Part shown: piece by piece, positions 21,209-28,839 of the stretch | Position numbering within the stretch: the stretch's first letter is position 1 | Layout of the letters: each line of letters begins with the position of its first letter | Virus record (IMG/VR): IMGVR_UViG_3300032892_000006 | Location: 1-31,214 of that record | Strand: one strand, 5' to 3' | DNA length: 31,214 nt | Source: a virus | Position numbers and translations under genes: made by a program | The notes under the pieces: model-generated | What the model saw: only the letters and a program-made list of their open reading frames with translations | The model's database searches: none | What the model was told of the DNA's origin: nothing

Positions 21209-23092
21209 TCATTGCGCGTCCCCAATCACGCGGCTTATCTCCTTGGGGTCAGCATTCAATATGGTCTGCCGTTGCTCCTCGCTCATCCCGGCGATCCAGG
21301 TGTCAACCGTTCCGACGCTGGCGAGCCGGTAGACCGTAACCTGGTGCACACGGCTGACGCGGTGAATCCGAGCCTCAACTTGCCTGGCCTCGTCCGAAGT
21401 CCACGGCATGTCAAGAAATACCATCTCGTCGGCCGTGTCGAGCGTAATCGACTCACCACCGGCCGAGCTGTTCAGGCAGATAACCTGCACCTCATCATCG
21501 GGATCCGCAAACCGGGCCACGAGGTCGGTCCGTGCCTGATCCTTTGTCGCGCCGGTCAGCGTCAGCACCTTGAAGCCTTCCTTGCGGAGCACCTCGGCCG
21601 CCAGCTCAACCATCTTGCTGAACGAGGAGGCAACCACGACACGCGCGCCGGTATCCTCGCGCTCCTGCATGAATTCGGCCAGCCAGTCAAGCTTGCTGGA
21701 CGGTAGGGTCGGAATCACCTCCTGCGCGTCGCCGAGGCTGCCGTAGGCATCAGCAAATTGCCGCAGCCTAGTGATCTCCGCCAGTACCCCAGTGGCGAGG
21801 ATACGGCCATTAGCAAGCGTCGCCGAGGCGTCAAGAGCCATCTGCCGGTATGCCTTGGCTTGCTGCGGATCCATGTCGATCTGAACGTACTTGGGGCTGC
21901 TTTCGTCGCCGGAGTCGATAGGCGTACCGGCATATGCGATTGGAGGCAGGTCAGGAGCCGCTGTCGTCTTGTCGCGCTTCAGGTAGTATGGGCGCAGCAT
22001 AGCGTCCCAGGCAGCTTCGTCTACTGGCCGGGGCGACTTTTCTCCGCCACCGACCACCTTGCCATACACGCCTCTTTCGACGCCAAAGTGCGTCTCGGCC
22101 CAGCGCCAGTAGCTGCCGAAAACATCCGGCCGGCACCAGTTCAGCGTGCCCCAGCCCTTAGTCAGCTTAGAACGGAATGGCGTGCCACTCAGCGCGATGG
22201 CTAGGCCATCCGGCTTGAGCTGCTTCCGCAGACAATACGCTCCATAGCGGGCTTGCGTGATCCGCTTAGACTGGTAATTGGCTGTGCTGGCGAGTAGGTT
22301 ATGCGACTCGTCGAACACAATCGCATCCCAGGTCATACCGAACAGAGACGGCCAGTTGTACTCGGCACTATAGCTGTGACGGCATCCGCTCGTCTGGCAC
22401 ATATCGCCTAGGCCGTTCGGGCAGACCACGACGCGCTTTGCCCGGACCATCTCGATGTTGATGATGAGCATCCTGCGCGGTGCGTCCGAAGCCGCGAATT
22501 CCTCTATCACGCGCTGGCGTTCCTTGGGGCTGCCCTGGGCCACGTACGGCTCGATCGTCGGGCACCACCGCAGCGTCTCGCGCTCCCATACGGTGCGGGT
22601 AGCGGTACGCCGGCAGGCCACGAGAATCGTGCGGGCATTGTTCTGGAGCAGCGCGCCGAGCGTCTGGAGCGTCTTGCCTAGGCCCGGATCGTCACCAAGG
22701 ATGCACTGCTTCGCCTCGGCCATGAAGGCAGTACCATTCAGCTGATATGGACGGTTCCGCATAGCAGCGAACAGGTCGGGTGCTTCCTCGGCAACCTTTT
22801 CAAGCCAGGATTCCTCTTCACCCGTATATCCGTGCCGCAAATTCTCGAGCCGGAGAGCCTTGTCAATCTCGCCCTTCGCCCAGGCAGCCAGCGCGGTGGA
22901 AACCTTGAGGTCGCTGCCGAACACGCGACGCAAGAACCGGCAGGTGTCCATCGTGAGCGGCAGGCGCCATTCCTTGTGTGTGGCGTTCCAGCGGGCACCC
23001 GGTACCGTCCTGACTTTGTCAACCATGCTGCGATCGAACGGAAAGCGAACCAGAATCCGCTTGCCGTCTGTGTGGCTAATTACGGTAGTCAT
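21209..23092 (-). CDS. HARP-domain SNF2-type DNA helicase/translocase, 627 aa
   Basis: Superfamily 2 ATPase. An N-terminal HARP-like region (ILVRFPFDRSMVDKVRTVPGARW...EWRLP, residues 12-46) recalls fork-remodelling SMARCAL1-type proteins. Motif I is DDPGLGKT (134-141), motif II is DESH (261-264), motif III lies in LSGTPFRS, and motifs V-VI are LNSSAGGESITLDTADEMVF and QVEARIHRVSRVHQVTVYRL. Between I and II there is a Cys/His cluster (C224, C232, C237, H239) that may bind zinc. The ATG at 23092 overlaps the previous stop (TGATG). It probably remodels forks or anneals strands during phage replication. Confidence 0.87.
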   Translation of the reverse strand: MTTVISHTDGKRILVRFPFDRSMVDKVRTVPGARWNATHKEWRLPLTMDTCRFLRRVFGSDLKVSTALAAWAKGEIDKALRLENLRHGYTGEEESWLEKVAEEAPDLFAAMRNRPYQLNGTAFMAEAKQCILGDDPGLGKTLQTLGALLQNNARTILVACRRTATRTVWERETLRWCPTIEPYVAQGSPKERQRVIEEFAASDAPRRMLIINIEMVRAKRVVVCPNGLGDMCQTSGCRHSYSAEYNWPSLFGMTWDAIVFDESHNLLASTANYQSKRITQARYGAYCLRKQLKPDGLAIALSGTPFRSKLTKGWGTLNWCRPDVFGSYWRWAETHFGVERGVYGKVVGGGEKSPRPVDEAAWDAMLRPYYLKRDKTTAAPDLPPIAYAGTPIDSGDESSPKYVQIDMDPQQAKAYRQMALDASATLANGRILATGVLAEITRLRQFADAYGSLGDAQEVIPTLPSSKLDWLAEFMQEREDTGARVVVASSFSKMVELAAEVLRKEGFKVLTLTGATKDQARTDLVARFADPDDEVQVICLNSSAGGESITLDTADEMVFLDMPWTSDEARQVEARIHRVSRVHQVTVYRLASVGTVDTWIAGMSEEQRQTILNADPKEISRVIGDAQ

Positions 23093-23307
23093 CAGTAGTC
23101 ACCCTTTCCGGCGCCAAAGCGTGGGACGTCCGGGAACTCCCCGAGGTACTTGTACTGCAATGGCTCCTCCAGGTACTGTGCCCAGCCGCGCGCCATGACG
23201 GCCAGCTCAAGCGTATACCAGTACAGCGGATACTTGGACCGCAGCGCTCCGCGAACAAAACGAGCGTTCTCCTCGGCCCGAATCTTCTGTGTCTCTTGAT
23301 TGTCCAT
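23092..23307 (-). CDS. Hypothetical protein, 71 aa
   Basis: The ATG at 23307 follows GGTGGAGGCGAG. The protein is helical: NQETQKIRAEENARFVRGAL, then WYTLELAVMARGWAQYLEEPLQYKYLGEFPDVPRF, broken only here for reading. It is coupled to the helicase gene by a one-base overlap and is the first gene after a promoter-like motif (23328-23360), so helicase expression probably starts here. No family recognised. Confidence 0.65.
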   Translation of the reverse strand: MDNQETQKIRAEENARFVRGALRSKYPLYWYTLELAVMARGWAQYLEEPLQYKYLGEFPDVPRFGAGKGDY

Positions 23308-23327
23308 TGGGTCTCGCCTCCACCTAC

Positions 23328-23360
23328 AGTGTACCGTAACACCACTGGTGCTCGCTACCC
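23328..23360 (-). promoter_or_regulatory. Promoter-like bipartite motif, copy 1
   Basis: Minus strand: GGGTAGCG (23360-23353), 17 bases, then GGTACACT followed by GTAGG (23335-23323). The same two blocks occur at 25230-25261 with a 16-base spacer. TACACT fits a -10 hexamer, 21 bases before the ATG at 23307. The upstream block is unlike TTGACA, so the sigma factor or activator is unknown. Confidence 0.5.
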
Positions 23361-24059
23361 GCTCGCAGTATCTGACGGTACCGAGATCGATGAGCTAGGA
23401 GCTGGCGTAGGTGCTGGCGGAGCAGACGTAGGCGCTGGCGAAACTAGCTGAGTTGGCGCAGGTGTAGGCGGAGCAGACATAGGCGGAGCAGACGTAGGCG
23501 CTGGCTTCGGAATCGGCTGGCCAACCGGGGGCATACTGGTGACCGGAGCTGGCGGCAAGGAGACGCTAGTTGCCGGAGCTGGCACAGGAGGGACCGTACC
23601 GCTTGTGGGTGGCTGCGGAGAGGCCGGGACCGGGACCGGGACCGAGCTTGGCGATGGTTGCAGGCCTGGTGCCGGCTGCGATCCAGGCGATGGCTCAGGC
23701 CCGCTCGTCACGGTAGCGGGAGGGTAAGTAGCCACCGGGCCGGCGGTCGACGCTGAGGCGCTTGCATTCGGACGAAGAATGACAGGCGGTTGAGTCGGCC
23801 GAGCGAGCACTAGCGGAGGGACGCCGGGTAGCGGCTGCGAGCTAGGCGTAGGCGTCGGGACTGCGGCCGCTACCGGCGTCGGCGTCGGCGTCGGAGCCGG
23901 TGATGCATGAATGTGTACGATTGCTGGCGGCAGCACCTGCACCCTTAGCTGCTGAGCATGTAGGTATATGCCCCCGCACACCGCGACGGACATTATTAGC
24001 AGCCCGGTTCCGGTACGCCCAGGATGCTGATGTAGCATTTCATCGCGGATCCAGTGCAC
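23355..24059 (-). CDS. Membrane-anchored Pro/Ala/Ser/Thr-rich protein, 234 aa
   Basis: The start is GTG 24059, placed 5 bases after AGAGG; an ATG at 24038 is the alternative. A single hydrophobic segment (residues 19-35, GLLIMSVAVCGGIYL) is followed by about 190 residues dominated by Pro, Ala, Ser, Thr and Val, including a PTPTPTP run and repeated PAPTSAPP units. This gives a one-pass protein with a long extended domain, probably outside the membrane. Function is unknown; such proteins can span the cell wall. It follows a Cys-containing gene by one base. Confidence 0.65.
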   Translation of the reverse strand: MHWIRDEMLHQHPGRTGTGLLIMSVAVCGGIYLHAQQLRVQVLPPAIVHIHASPAPTPTPTPVAAAVPTPTPSSQPLPGVPPLVLARPTQPPVILRPNASASASTAGPVATYPPATVTSGPEPSPGSQPAPGLQPSPSSVPVPVPASPQPPTSGTVPPVPAPATSVSLPPAPVTSMPPVGQPIPKPAPTSAPPMSAPPTPAPTQLVSPAPTSAPPAPTPAPSSSISVPSDTASG

Positions 24060-24060
24060 C

Positions 24061-24444
24061 TTACCTCTTCCGGAGACGTCTTACATTTACATTCACCTGC
24101 ATTTCCTCGGCGCGCCGGGCGATCAGCTCTATCTCAACCATGGCTCGCCTGTCCCTGTAGTCGATGTTAGACGATCCAGGCGGGGCAGCGTAGCCGGGAG
24201 GATATACGATAGCGGGCCAGACCCCATCGTCGATGTATCCGTTACGGCTGAGCCGGACCAGATGCGCTCCGCAGAACTCGCAGTCTGTCTCTATCTGGTA
24301 GACTCCCTGGCGCTCGGTCGGCACTATTTGCGTGTGCCTTACATCAGTGATACCGTACCAGCGATGCTTCCGGCCATACCGGCATTCGAGAGCCAGCGTG
24401 TCTGTCTTCTCTACAAATTTACGGAATGCCTCGGGTGTGGTCAC
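24061..24444 (-). CDS. Cys-containing hypothetical protein, 127 aa
   Basis: The start is GTG 24444, which has AGAGGA 4 bases upstream; an ATG five codons earlier lacks a ribosome site. An early Cys and His segment (LECRYGRKHRWYG) and CEFCGAHLVRL at about residue 60 could form a single zinc site (C, H, CxxC). The end is basic (VNVNVRRLRKR). This layout is common in small actinophage proteins of unknown function, possibly nucleic-acid binding. Confidence 0.6.
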   Translation of the reverse strand: MTTPEAFRKFVEKTDTLALECRYGRKHRWYGITDVRHTQIVPTERQGVYQIETDCEFCGAHLVRLSRNGYIDDGVWPAIVYPPGYAAPPGSSNIDYRDRRAMVEIELIARRAEEMQVNVNVRRLRKR

Positions 24445-24461
24445 GATTCCTCTTTCCATGC

Positions 24462-24490
24462 GGAAAGGCCGCCACTAGGACGGCCCTTCC
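24462..24490 (-). terminator. Intergenic stem-loop
   Basis: On the minus strand GGAAGGGCCG (24490-24481) pairs with CGGCCTTTCC (24471-24462), using one G-U pair, around a 9-base loop. No U-run follows, so it is a weak terminator or an RNA-processing or stabilising hairpin between two genes. Confidence 0.4.
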
Positions 24491-24500
24491 TTGGTTGCTG

Positions 24501-25193
24501 TTAGTTGAGCTTTGCGGCGTCGGCCTCGAGCAGTTCCCTGGCCTCGCGCACTGTCAGGTGGGCGGAGCCTTCGCCTTCAACGTGGAATGGACTTTGGCTG
24601 CGGCAGTCCGGCCCGATGCCGAGCGCGCGGGAGGTCTCATCGGTGAGGTGCCGGTTGCAACGGTAGCAACGACCGAGCTGCTGGCCATAGAGCTGGCTGG
24701 CGCTGGCTGGTCCCGCCGCACGAATGGCGTCAAGCGCTGCCTTTTTGGCCGACACGACCTTGACCGGGACGTCCGGCCGACCACCGATCACACGCTTGAT
24801 GAAGGTGTATCCTGCCCACTGACCTTCGGTCGGCCGGTCAACGCGCCAGAAGTCAAGATCGTTGTGGCCGGTAGGGCTGGCGGTCGCGTAGTGACCGGCC
24901 GGGATGTCGGAGTAGCGGTCGGACACTTGCTTTGGCGCGGTCTTCTTGTGAAGGTGCTCTCCGGTGTTGCAGAACACGTGCCACTTGCCGTCAATCTTGG
25001 TGATGTGGCCCGTTTCGGCCTCGACCCACCGGCCGCACATCGTGCACTTGCCGGCGAAACGGTTCGGCCGCTGGCCATCAGTCCTGGTCTCAACGCCGCT
25101 TGCGTAGTGTGTCTTGGCGTCGCTCGCGTAGCAGACCTTGACTTCGGCTACGGTCTCGTGGCTCTGGCGGCAGCTTCCGCATCGAATACTCAT
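24501..25193 (-). CDS. DUF6011-type zinc-binding protein, 230 aa
   Basis: The start is ATG 25193 after GAAGGCGAG. Three Cys clusters are visible: CGSCRQSHETVAEVKVCY (start), CTMCGRWVEAETGHI...WHVFCNTGEH (middle) and CYRCNRHLTDETSRALGIG then PDC (near 200), the last being the DUF6011 pattern. The centre includes FWRVDRPTEGQWAGYTFIKRV, found with DUF6011 in actinophage proteins. A zinc-dependent nucleic-acid or protein binding role is likely; activity is unknown. It is the first gene after a promoter-like motif and a terminator, so it begins a transcription unit. Confidence 0.7.
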   Translation of the reverse strand: MSIRCGSCRQSHETVAEVKVCYASDAKTHYASGVETRTDGQRPNRFAGKCTMCGRWVEAETGHITKIDGKWHVFCNTGEHLHKKTAPKQVSDRYSDIPAGHYATASPTGHNDLDFWRVDRPTEGQWAGYTFIKRVIGGRPDVPVKVVSAKKAALDAIRAAGPASASQLYGQQLGRCYRCNRHLTDETSRALGIGPDCRSQSPFHVEGEGSAHLTVREARELLEADAAKLN

Positions 25194-25229
25194 CTGGGCT
25201 CGCCTTCCTCGGTCTGGGGTTCTACCTAC

Positions 25230-25261
25230 AGTATACCTGTAGCCGAGGACACACGCTACCC
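25230..25261 (-). promoter_or_regulatory. Promoter-like bipartite motif, copy 2, with inverted repeat
   Basis: Minus strand: GGGTAGCG (25261-25254), 16 bases, then GGTATACT and GTAGG (25237-25225). TATACT fits a -10 box, 37 bases before the ATG at 25193. Overlapping it, CTACAG (25226-25231) and CTGTAG (25237-25242) form a 6-5-6 inverted repeat, a possible operator. Confidence 0.55.
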
Positions 25262-25277
25262 CATTGACCGAAAAATA

Positions 25278-25312
25278 CAGCAGCCCTGTGCGGGCGGGAC
25301 ACAGGGCTGCTG
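25278..25312 (-). terminator. Strong rho-independent terminator of the conjugation-like unit
   Basis: CAGCAGCCCTGTG (25278-25290) pairs perfectly with CACAGGGCTGCTG (25300-25312), 13 bp with a 9-base loop; on the minus strand it is followed by TATTTTTC. It lies 21 bases after the stop at 25333 and before the next promoter, so it closes the 25333-28725 unit. Confidence 0.85.
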
Positions 25313-25332
25313 GCACAGTGGCTAGCTGGTTG

Positions 25333-25557
25333 CTAGCTATAACGATACAGTAAGACTACGGCTACCGTGATGTAAGCCAGCCACCCTACGTTGGCCGCTA
25401 GGCGTAGGGTGGCACCTTGAGCCGCGTGCCGGCGTTCATGACGAGTCACCGGGACCTTGGTCCTTGGCCGTACTAGGCGTAGCACGCGGCGATGAAGGTT
25501 GTGGCTGCGCAACAGATGCCAGGTCGGAAGCAGCAAAGCACAGGCGGCCATCCACAT
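25333..25557 (-). CDS. Small membrane protein, 74 aa
   Basis: A hydrophobic N-terminal segment (residues 2-16, WMAACALLLPTWHLL), a very basic centre (RRVLRLVRPRTKVPVTRHERRHAA) and a C-terminal membrane segment (residues 57-72, VGWLAYITVAVVLLYRY) suggest two membrane contacts around a cytoplasmic basic loop. The ATG is 2 bases after the previous stop. It is the last gene before the terminator in the TraB-like/DUF2637 unit, comparable in position and size to small Spd proteins of Streptomyces plasmids; this is positional inference. Confidence 0.6.
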   Translation of the reverse strand: MWMAACALLLPTWHLLRSHNLHRRVLRLVRPRTKVPVTRHERRHAAQGATLRLAANVGWLAYITVAVVLLYRYS

Positions 25558-25558
25558 A

Positions 25559-25945
25559 TTACTTGACCTTGGCCTTCAGCGTCTTGCCGTCCGGGCTGAA
25601 CGCCAGCTCAACAGCATCCTCGGAAAGCCAGTCAGCCTCAGCCGTAATGGCGTCAGCGTCCTTAACCTTGGCCGGGACCGAGGCCGGAGCTGCCCCAACC
25701 GCAACAACGGTAGCCGGGATCTCGCGTGGCTTCGCCCGGTGCCAGCGAACATACAACATCGCCAGCTTGGTCATGCCAAAGAGGAACGCCAGGGCGAATA
25801 TTGTGCAAGTCGCTATCACCAGCGTCTCAACGATGACCTTGTGGTAGATCCACACTGTGACGATAATACCGGCTAGCAGGAATACCCCAACACCGGCAGG
25901 GCTGCATTGTGCCATACTTACACTCCTGATCATTCGGGTCCTCAT
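25559..25945 (-). CDS. Two-pass membrane protein beside the TraB-like gene, 128 aa
   Basis: Membrane segments at about residues 18-33 (GVGVFLLAGIIVTVWIY) and 40-64 (ETLVIATCTIFALAFLFGM) precede a hydrophilic domain of 60 residues (ATVVAVGAAPASVPAKVKDADAI). The start is ATG 25945, overlapping the TraB-like stop (ATGA) after AAGGAAAGG; an ATG at 25915 with AGGAGTG upstream is also possible. The coupling to the TraB-like ATPase suggests a partner in the same membrane complex. No specific family. Confidence 0.65.
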   Translation of the reverse strand: MRTRMIRSVSMAQCSPAGVGVFLLAGIIVTVWIYHKVIVETLVIATCTIFALAFLFGMTKLAMLYVRWHRAKPREIPATVVAVGAAPASVPAKVKDADAITAEADWLSEDAVELAFSPDGKTLKAKVK

Positions 25946-27639
25946 ACTGCCTTTCCTTTCCTGTTCTCCATGGCATAGTCGCGGAGGTACTGTGGATCGT
26001 CATAGAATCCCTGTACCCATGTTCGCTCCCTGCCATGCACCATGCAGATTTTGCCTGGCCCAGTCATGATTGGTTCGTATGGCGGGCCTATGGTTCTTTC
26101 CCATTGTGGCTTCAGGTAGCCTGCCATGCCAAACACTCCGAATGTCATCTTCAGTGACTCTCCGCCGAGTGCCCTGTCAGTGACATCCTGGAACATCATC
26201 TCACCACGAATTTTAGCCTGGCGACCAAGCCTAAGCAAAGGGCCTATACACTCTGCCCATATTACAGGCTGCGCTGGGTCGCCTGACTTCTTGATATGCC
26301 TGTTGTAATAAGACTTCAGGAATCCTGCCAGGTCGTTGCCTTCGTCAACGAGCATCCATATGTTGTTGAATTCCGTGATCTTGGCACGCTTCTCGCGAAC
26401 GGCTGTATAACGGTCACGCATGATTCCTTCAACTGTGTAGAACATATCCCAGATCTTGCCCATCTCGGACTGCGGATTATCGAACACATGGACTCCGCGA
26501 ATACCTCGGACATGCTCAAAGCTGATCTGCTTCGTGTCGACACAGTAGATATCGGCCTCGGGATCGTTGTAGCATATCTGGGCAGTTTTTGCCAGGAAGC
26601 CAGAGCTTTTGCCAGTGCCGCTGCCGGCGCCACGGCAATGCCAAGGAGTCTCACCGTTGTGGTCGGCATAGTAGACACCTTTGTCCTCCTTGATGCCAAC
26701 GGCAAATGTGCCCGGCTTGGCCATCTGAATTTCGTCAAGGTGGTCCCGGAACAACGCCATGCTCGGCAGACCGCTCATAATCGGGAACCAGCTCACCGTA
26801 CGTGGATTGGTCGTCGTGCTCCAGGAGAACCGGATCTTGCCTTCCGTGTGGCTGGAAATGATCTCCTCAACATTACTGCGCGACTTAGTCAGCGCAGCGT
26901 AGTTGTCCGGCAGCCGCATGATACCCTGGGATTGAGTCAGACTGAGCAGCGTCATCATCTCAGCAGCCGAGCACCCTGTTTCATAGGCCAGCAACCTTGC
27001 GACAGTAGAGACCGGCACATCCGATGCCAGCTGCGGCTCAGTTGAGACAACGGGTTTCGCCGTGGTACTTACCGTCGTGCTGTCGCGCCGGAATACCTCC
27101 TTGGCGCGCTTGGTGACGGTATCTGCCCGGCTGAAACTCGGGCTTTTGCTCTTGATGCTAATGCCATTGCTGTACTGGGCCTGCTTCTTCCGAACGACAA
27201 GGAGCACAAGAACGCAGAAGCCGACAATCAAAGCAACAGTCACCGATATGACTGTTTTGCGCGGATCAATCGCCATGCCGCAAATTACACCAAGGAACAC
27301 CGAAACATAAAGGTTGTTCCGCAATGCTCGGTACGGACGCTTGCTCGGGCTGAAATAGACAGCTATTCCCTCCGGAGTCGTCCGAGACGTGTCCATGCTG
27401 ACGCGTTTCATCCTCTTCTCATCACCGTACGTCTTGCGAGGATCAATATGAAGCCCGGTGTGAAGCTGCCACATTACGCGGTGAAGATGGCTCGGCCGGC
27501 CAGCGTGGCGCCATCCCAGCAGTTCTCGCACATATCCATCGAGAATGGTGCAAAGCGCAAAGGCAGTGTATCCGAGATAGACGATGCCGAAGACGATGCC
27601 TGCTGGCAGGTGAAGTGCCCGCAATACGAAGGCGGTCAT
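25942..27639 (-). CDS. TraB/FtsK-like membrane DNA-translocase ATPase, 565 aa
   Basis: Resembles the septal DNA translocator of actinobacterial conjugative plasmids (TraB/TraSA) and FtsK/SpoIIIE. Three membrane segments lie at about 12-32, 110-124 and 130-149. The ATPase has Walker A GAGSGTGKSS (337-346) and Walker B IWMLVDEGND (427-436), with DIYCVDTKQISFEHVRG and QAKIRGEMMFQDVTDRALGG as further FtsK-type motifs. The C-terminal winged-helix DNA-reading domain of TraB/FtsK is not evident: the protein ends about 45 residues after the last ATPase motif. The start is ATG 27639, 7 bases after AAAGG. Neighbours are a DUF2637-Lsr2 fusion and small membrane proteins. Confidence 0.8.
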   Translation of the reverse strand: MTAFVLRALHLPAGIVFGIVYLGYTAFALCTILDGYVRELLGWRHAGRPSHLHRVMWQLHTGLHIDPRKTYGDEKRMKRVSMDTSRTTPEGIAVYFSPSKRPYRALRNNLYVSVFLGVICGMAIDPRKTVISVTVALIVGFCVLVLLVVRKKQAQYSNGISIKSKSPSFSRADTVTKRAKEVFRRDSTTVSTTAKPVVSTEPQLASDVPVSTVARLLAYETGCSAAEMMTLLSLTQSQGIMRLPDNYAALTKSRSNVEEIISSHTEGKIRFSWSTTTNPRTVSWFPIMSGLPSMALFRDHLDEIQMAKPGTFAVGIKEDKGVYYADHNGETPWHCRGAGSGTGKSSGFLAKTAQICYNDPEADIYCVDTKQISFEHVRGIRGVHVFDNPQSEMGKIWDMFYTVEGIMRDRYTAVREKRAKITEFNNIWMLVDEGNDLAGFLKSYYNRHIKKSGDPAQPVIWAECIGPLLRLGRQAKIRGEMMFQDVTDRALGGESLKMTFGVFGMAGYLKPQWERTIGPPYEPIMTGPGKICMVHGRERTWVQGFYDDPQYLRDYAMENRKGKAV

Positions 27640-27667
27640 GATTGAACCTTTCGTGCTAGGTAAAGAG

Positions 27668-27744
27668 CATTGGCCGGGCATTGGCTCGGCATTGGCCGGG
27701 CATTGGCCGGGCGTTCGGCATTGACATTGGCCGCAGGCATTGGC
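27668..27744. repeat. Intergenic CATTGGC repeat array
   Basis: Exact CATTGGC copies start at 27668, 27679, 27690 and 27701 with an 11-base period, and again at 27725 and 27738; a variant CATTGAC is at 27719. The array fills the gap between the DUF2637-Lsr2 gene and the TraB-like gene. The same heptamer occurs nine times in the upstream gene, so the array may have grown from coding repeats, or may be a protein-binding locus. Confidence 0.75.
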
Positions 27745-28725
27745 TCAGCCTCCGCTAGCGTTTGAGTCACGGTTTGCCTCGTAATACGCCTCAATCGCCT
27801 CAACCGGCATGCGGCCGTGCGTGCCTAGGTCGGGCCAGCCATGCTCCTTGGCCCAGGTACGTATCTCCTTGGGGCTCGCATTACCGAATAGCCGGACGAC
27901 ATTGGGTCGGCCGGCGTCCGCATTGGCCCCATTGGCCGGACGCTGGACGTTTGGCTCGGCATTGGCATTGGCTTTGGCCCCATTGGCATTGGCTGCTTCG
28001 GCATTGGCCGGGGCCGACGTCCCATTGGCCGGGGCCGGTGCCCCATTGGCCGGGGCATTAGGCGCGCTCAGCGGTGGGCTAGCGGCCTTGATCGGACGCC
28101 TAGCGCCATTGCCGGCGACGGCCGGAACGGCATCGGAGGCATTGAGAAGATCCGCAATGCCCGCAGGCACCCACTTGCCGCTACGGTTCTTGCGAGGGAA
28201 CCAGCCATGCGTCAGGGCTAGGGCGATGAACCGCGCGCCAACAATACCTCGCAAGCCGTCAAGCGTGACGAGCGGGAACAGCAGCCATGCCGACAGGCCC
28301 CATTTCGGCAGTGGCGCGGGATACCTCTTGCCCTGGCGTGCTCGGGCCTTCTGGCGCTCTTTCTGCGTCGCCAGGCTGTGAGCCACGACTGCTCCGATCG
28401 GCAGGATAGCCCAGAACAGCCAGGCACCATTCATCTCGTGCCCGATCTTTGCGTGCAGGCTGTTGATGTAAGCGGAGATACCCGCGAATGTGAGGACAAT
28501 GGTCCTAGCCCAGTAGTCGCTGCGCTCGTCCTTGACTGCCTGAATTGAGTAGATACCGGCAAGTAGGGCCACGCCATCAAAGCACGCAGAGGAGCAGACC
28601 GCGACATACAAGGGGACACCCATATGCCGAGCAACAGAGAACAGCGACCAGCCACTCACATACAGGGAAGCGCAAAGAATCACGATCCACAGGGATCGAC
28701 GAGGGAAAGCCTTAAGATAACCCAT
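27745..28725 (-). CDS. DUF2637 (Spd-like) membrane protein fused to an Lsr2-like DNA-binding domain, 326 aa
   Basis: Residues 10-160 match the DUF2637 pattern of Streptomyces plasmid spread proteins: four membrane segments at about 11-31, 40-62, 74-90 and 101-118, with SLFSVARHMGVPLYVAV, CFDGVALLAGIYS and AYINSLHA. Residues 200-275 are an Ala/Asn/Pro-rich linker with ANANA-type repeats. Residues 283-318 (SPKEIRTWAKEHGW..., GRMPVEAIEAYYEAN) match the C-terminal DNA-binding domain of Lsr2, the actinobacterial nucleoid silencer. This predicts a membrane protein with a cytoplasmic DNA-binding tail. The start is ATG 28725 after GGTAGGAG. It directly precedes the TraB-like gene, so a DNA-tethering role in transfer is suggested, not shown. 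Confidence 0.8.
   Translation of the reverse strand: MGYLKAFPRRSLWIVILCASLYVSGWSLFSVARHMGVPLYVAVCSSACFDGVALLAGIYSIQAVKDERSDYWARTIVLTFAGISAYINSLHAKIGHEMNGAWLFWAILPIGAVVAHSLATQKERQKARARQGKRYPAPLPKWGLSAWLLFPLVTLDGLRGIVGARFIALALTHGWFPRKNRSGKWVPAGIADLLNASDAVPAVAGNGARRPIKAASPPLSAPNAPANGAPAPANGTSAPANAEAANANGAKANANAEPNVQRPANGANADAGRPNVVRLFGNASPKEIRTWAKEHGWPDLGTHGRMPVEAIEAYYEANRDSNASGG
27921..28050. repeat. Coding CATTGGC repeats in the DUF2637-Lsr2 gene
   Basis: Nine exact CATTGGC copies (starting at 27921, 27930, 27960, 27966, 27981, 27987, 28002, 28023, 28044) encode the Ala-Asn repeats of the linker (GCC AAT on the minus strand). Phase is kept here, unlike in the 11-base-period array downstream. 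Confidence 0.7.
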
Positions 28726-28760
28726 AGCTCGGCTCCTACCTTGTTTAGGCGTCGGGTCAA

Positions 28761-28801
28761 GGTCCCAAGCCGGTGCCCCCAAAGCAATCCGGCCTGGGAC
28801 C
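28761..28801 (-). terminator. Hairpin between the regulator and the DUF2637-Lsr2 gene
   Basis: GGTCCCA (28761-28767) pairs with TGGGACC (28795-28801), and the stem continues for five more pairs past one mismatch (GCCGG/CCGGC). It lies in the 114-base gap after the HTH gene. No long U-run follows, so it could be a partial terminator or attenuator controlling readthrough into the membrane/TraB genes. Confidence 0.45.
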
Positions 28802-28839
28802 GCTTAGCTGCCTAAGATACCTCCTTTTTGGCGTATTGG

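Noticed and set aside
26296-27045. A 249-codon plus-strand frame inside the TraB-like gene
   Set aside because: Antisense shadow; the minus strand holds conserved Walker motifs over the same bases.
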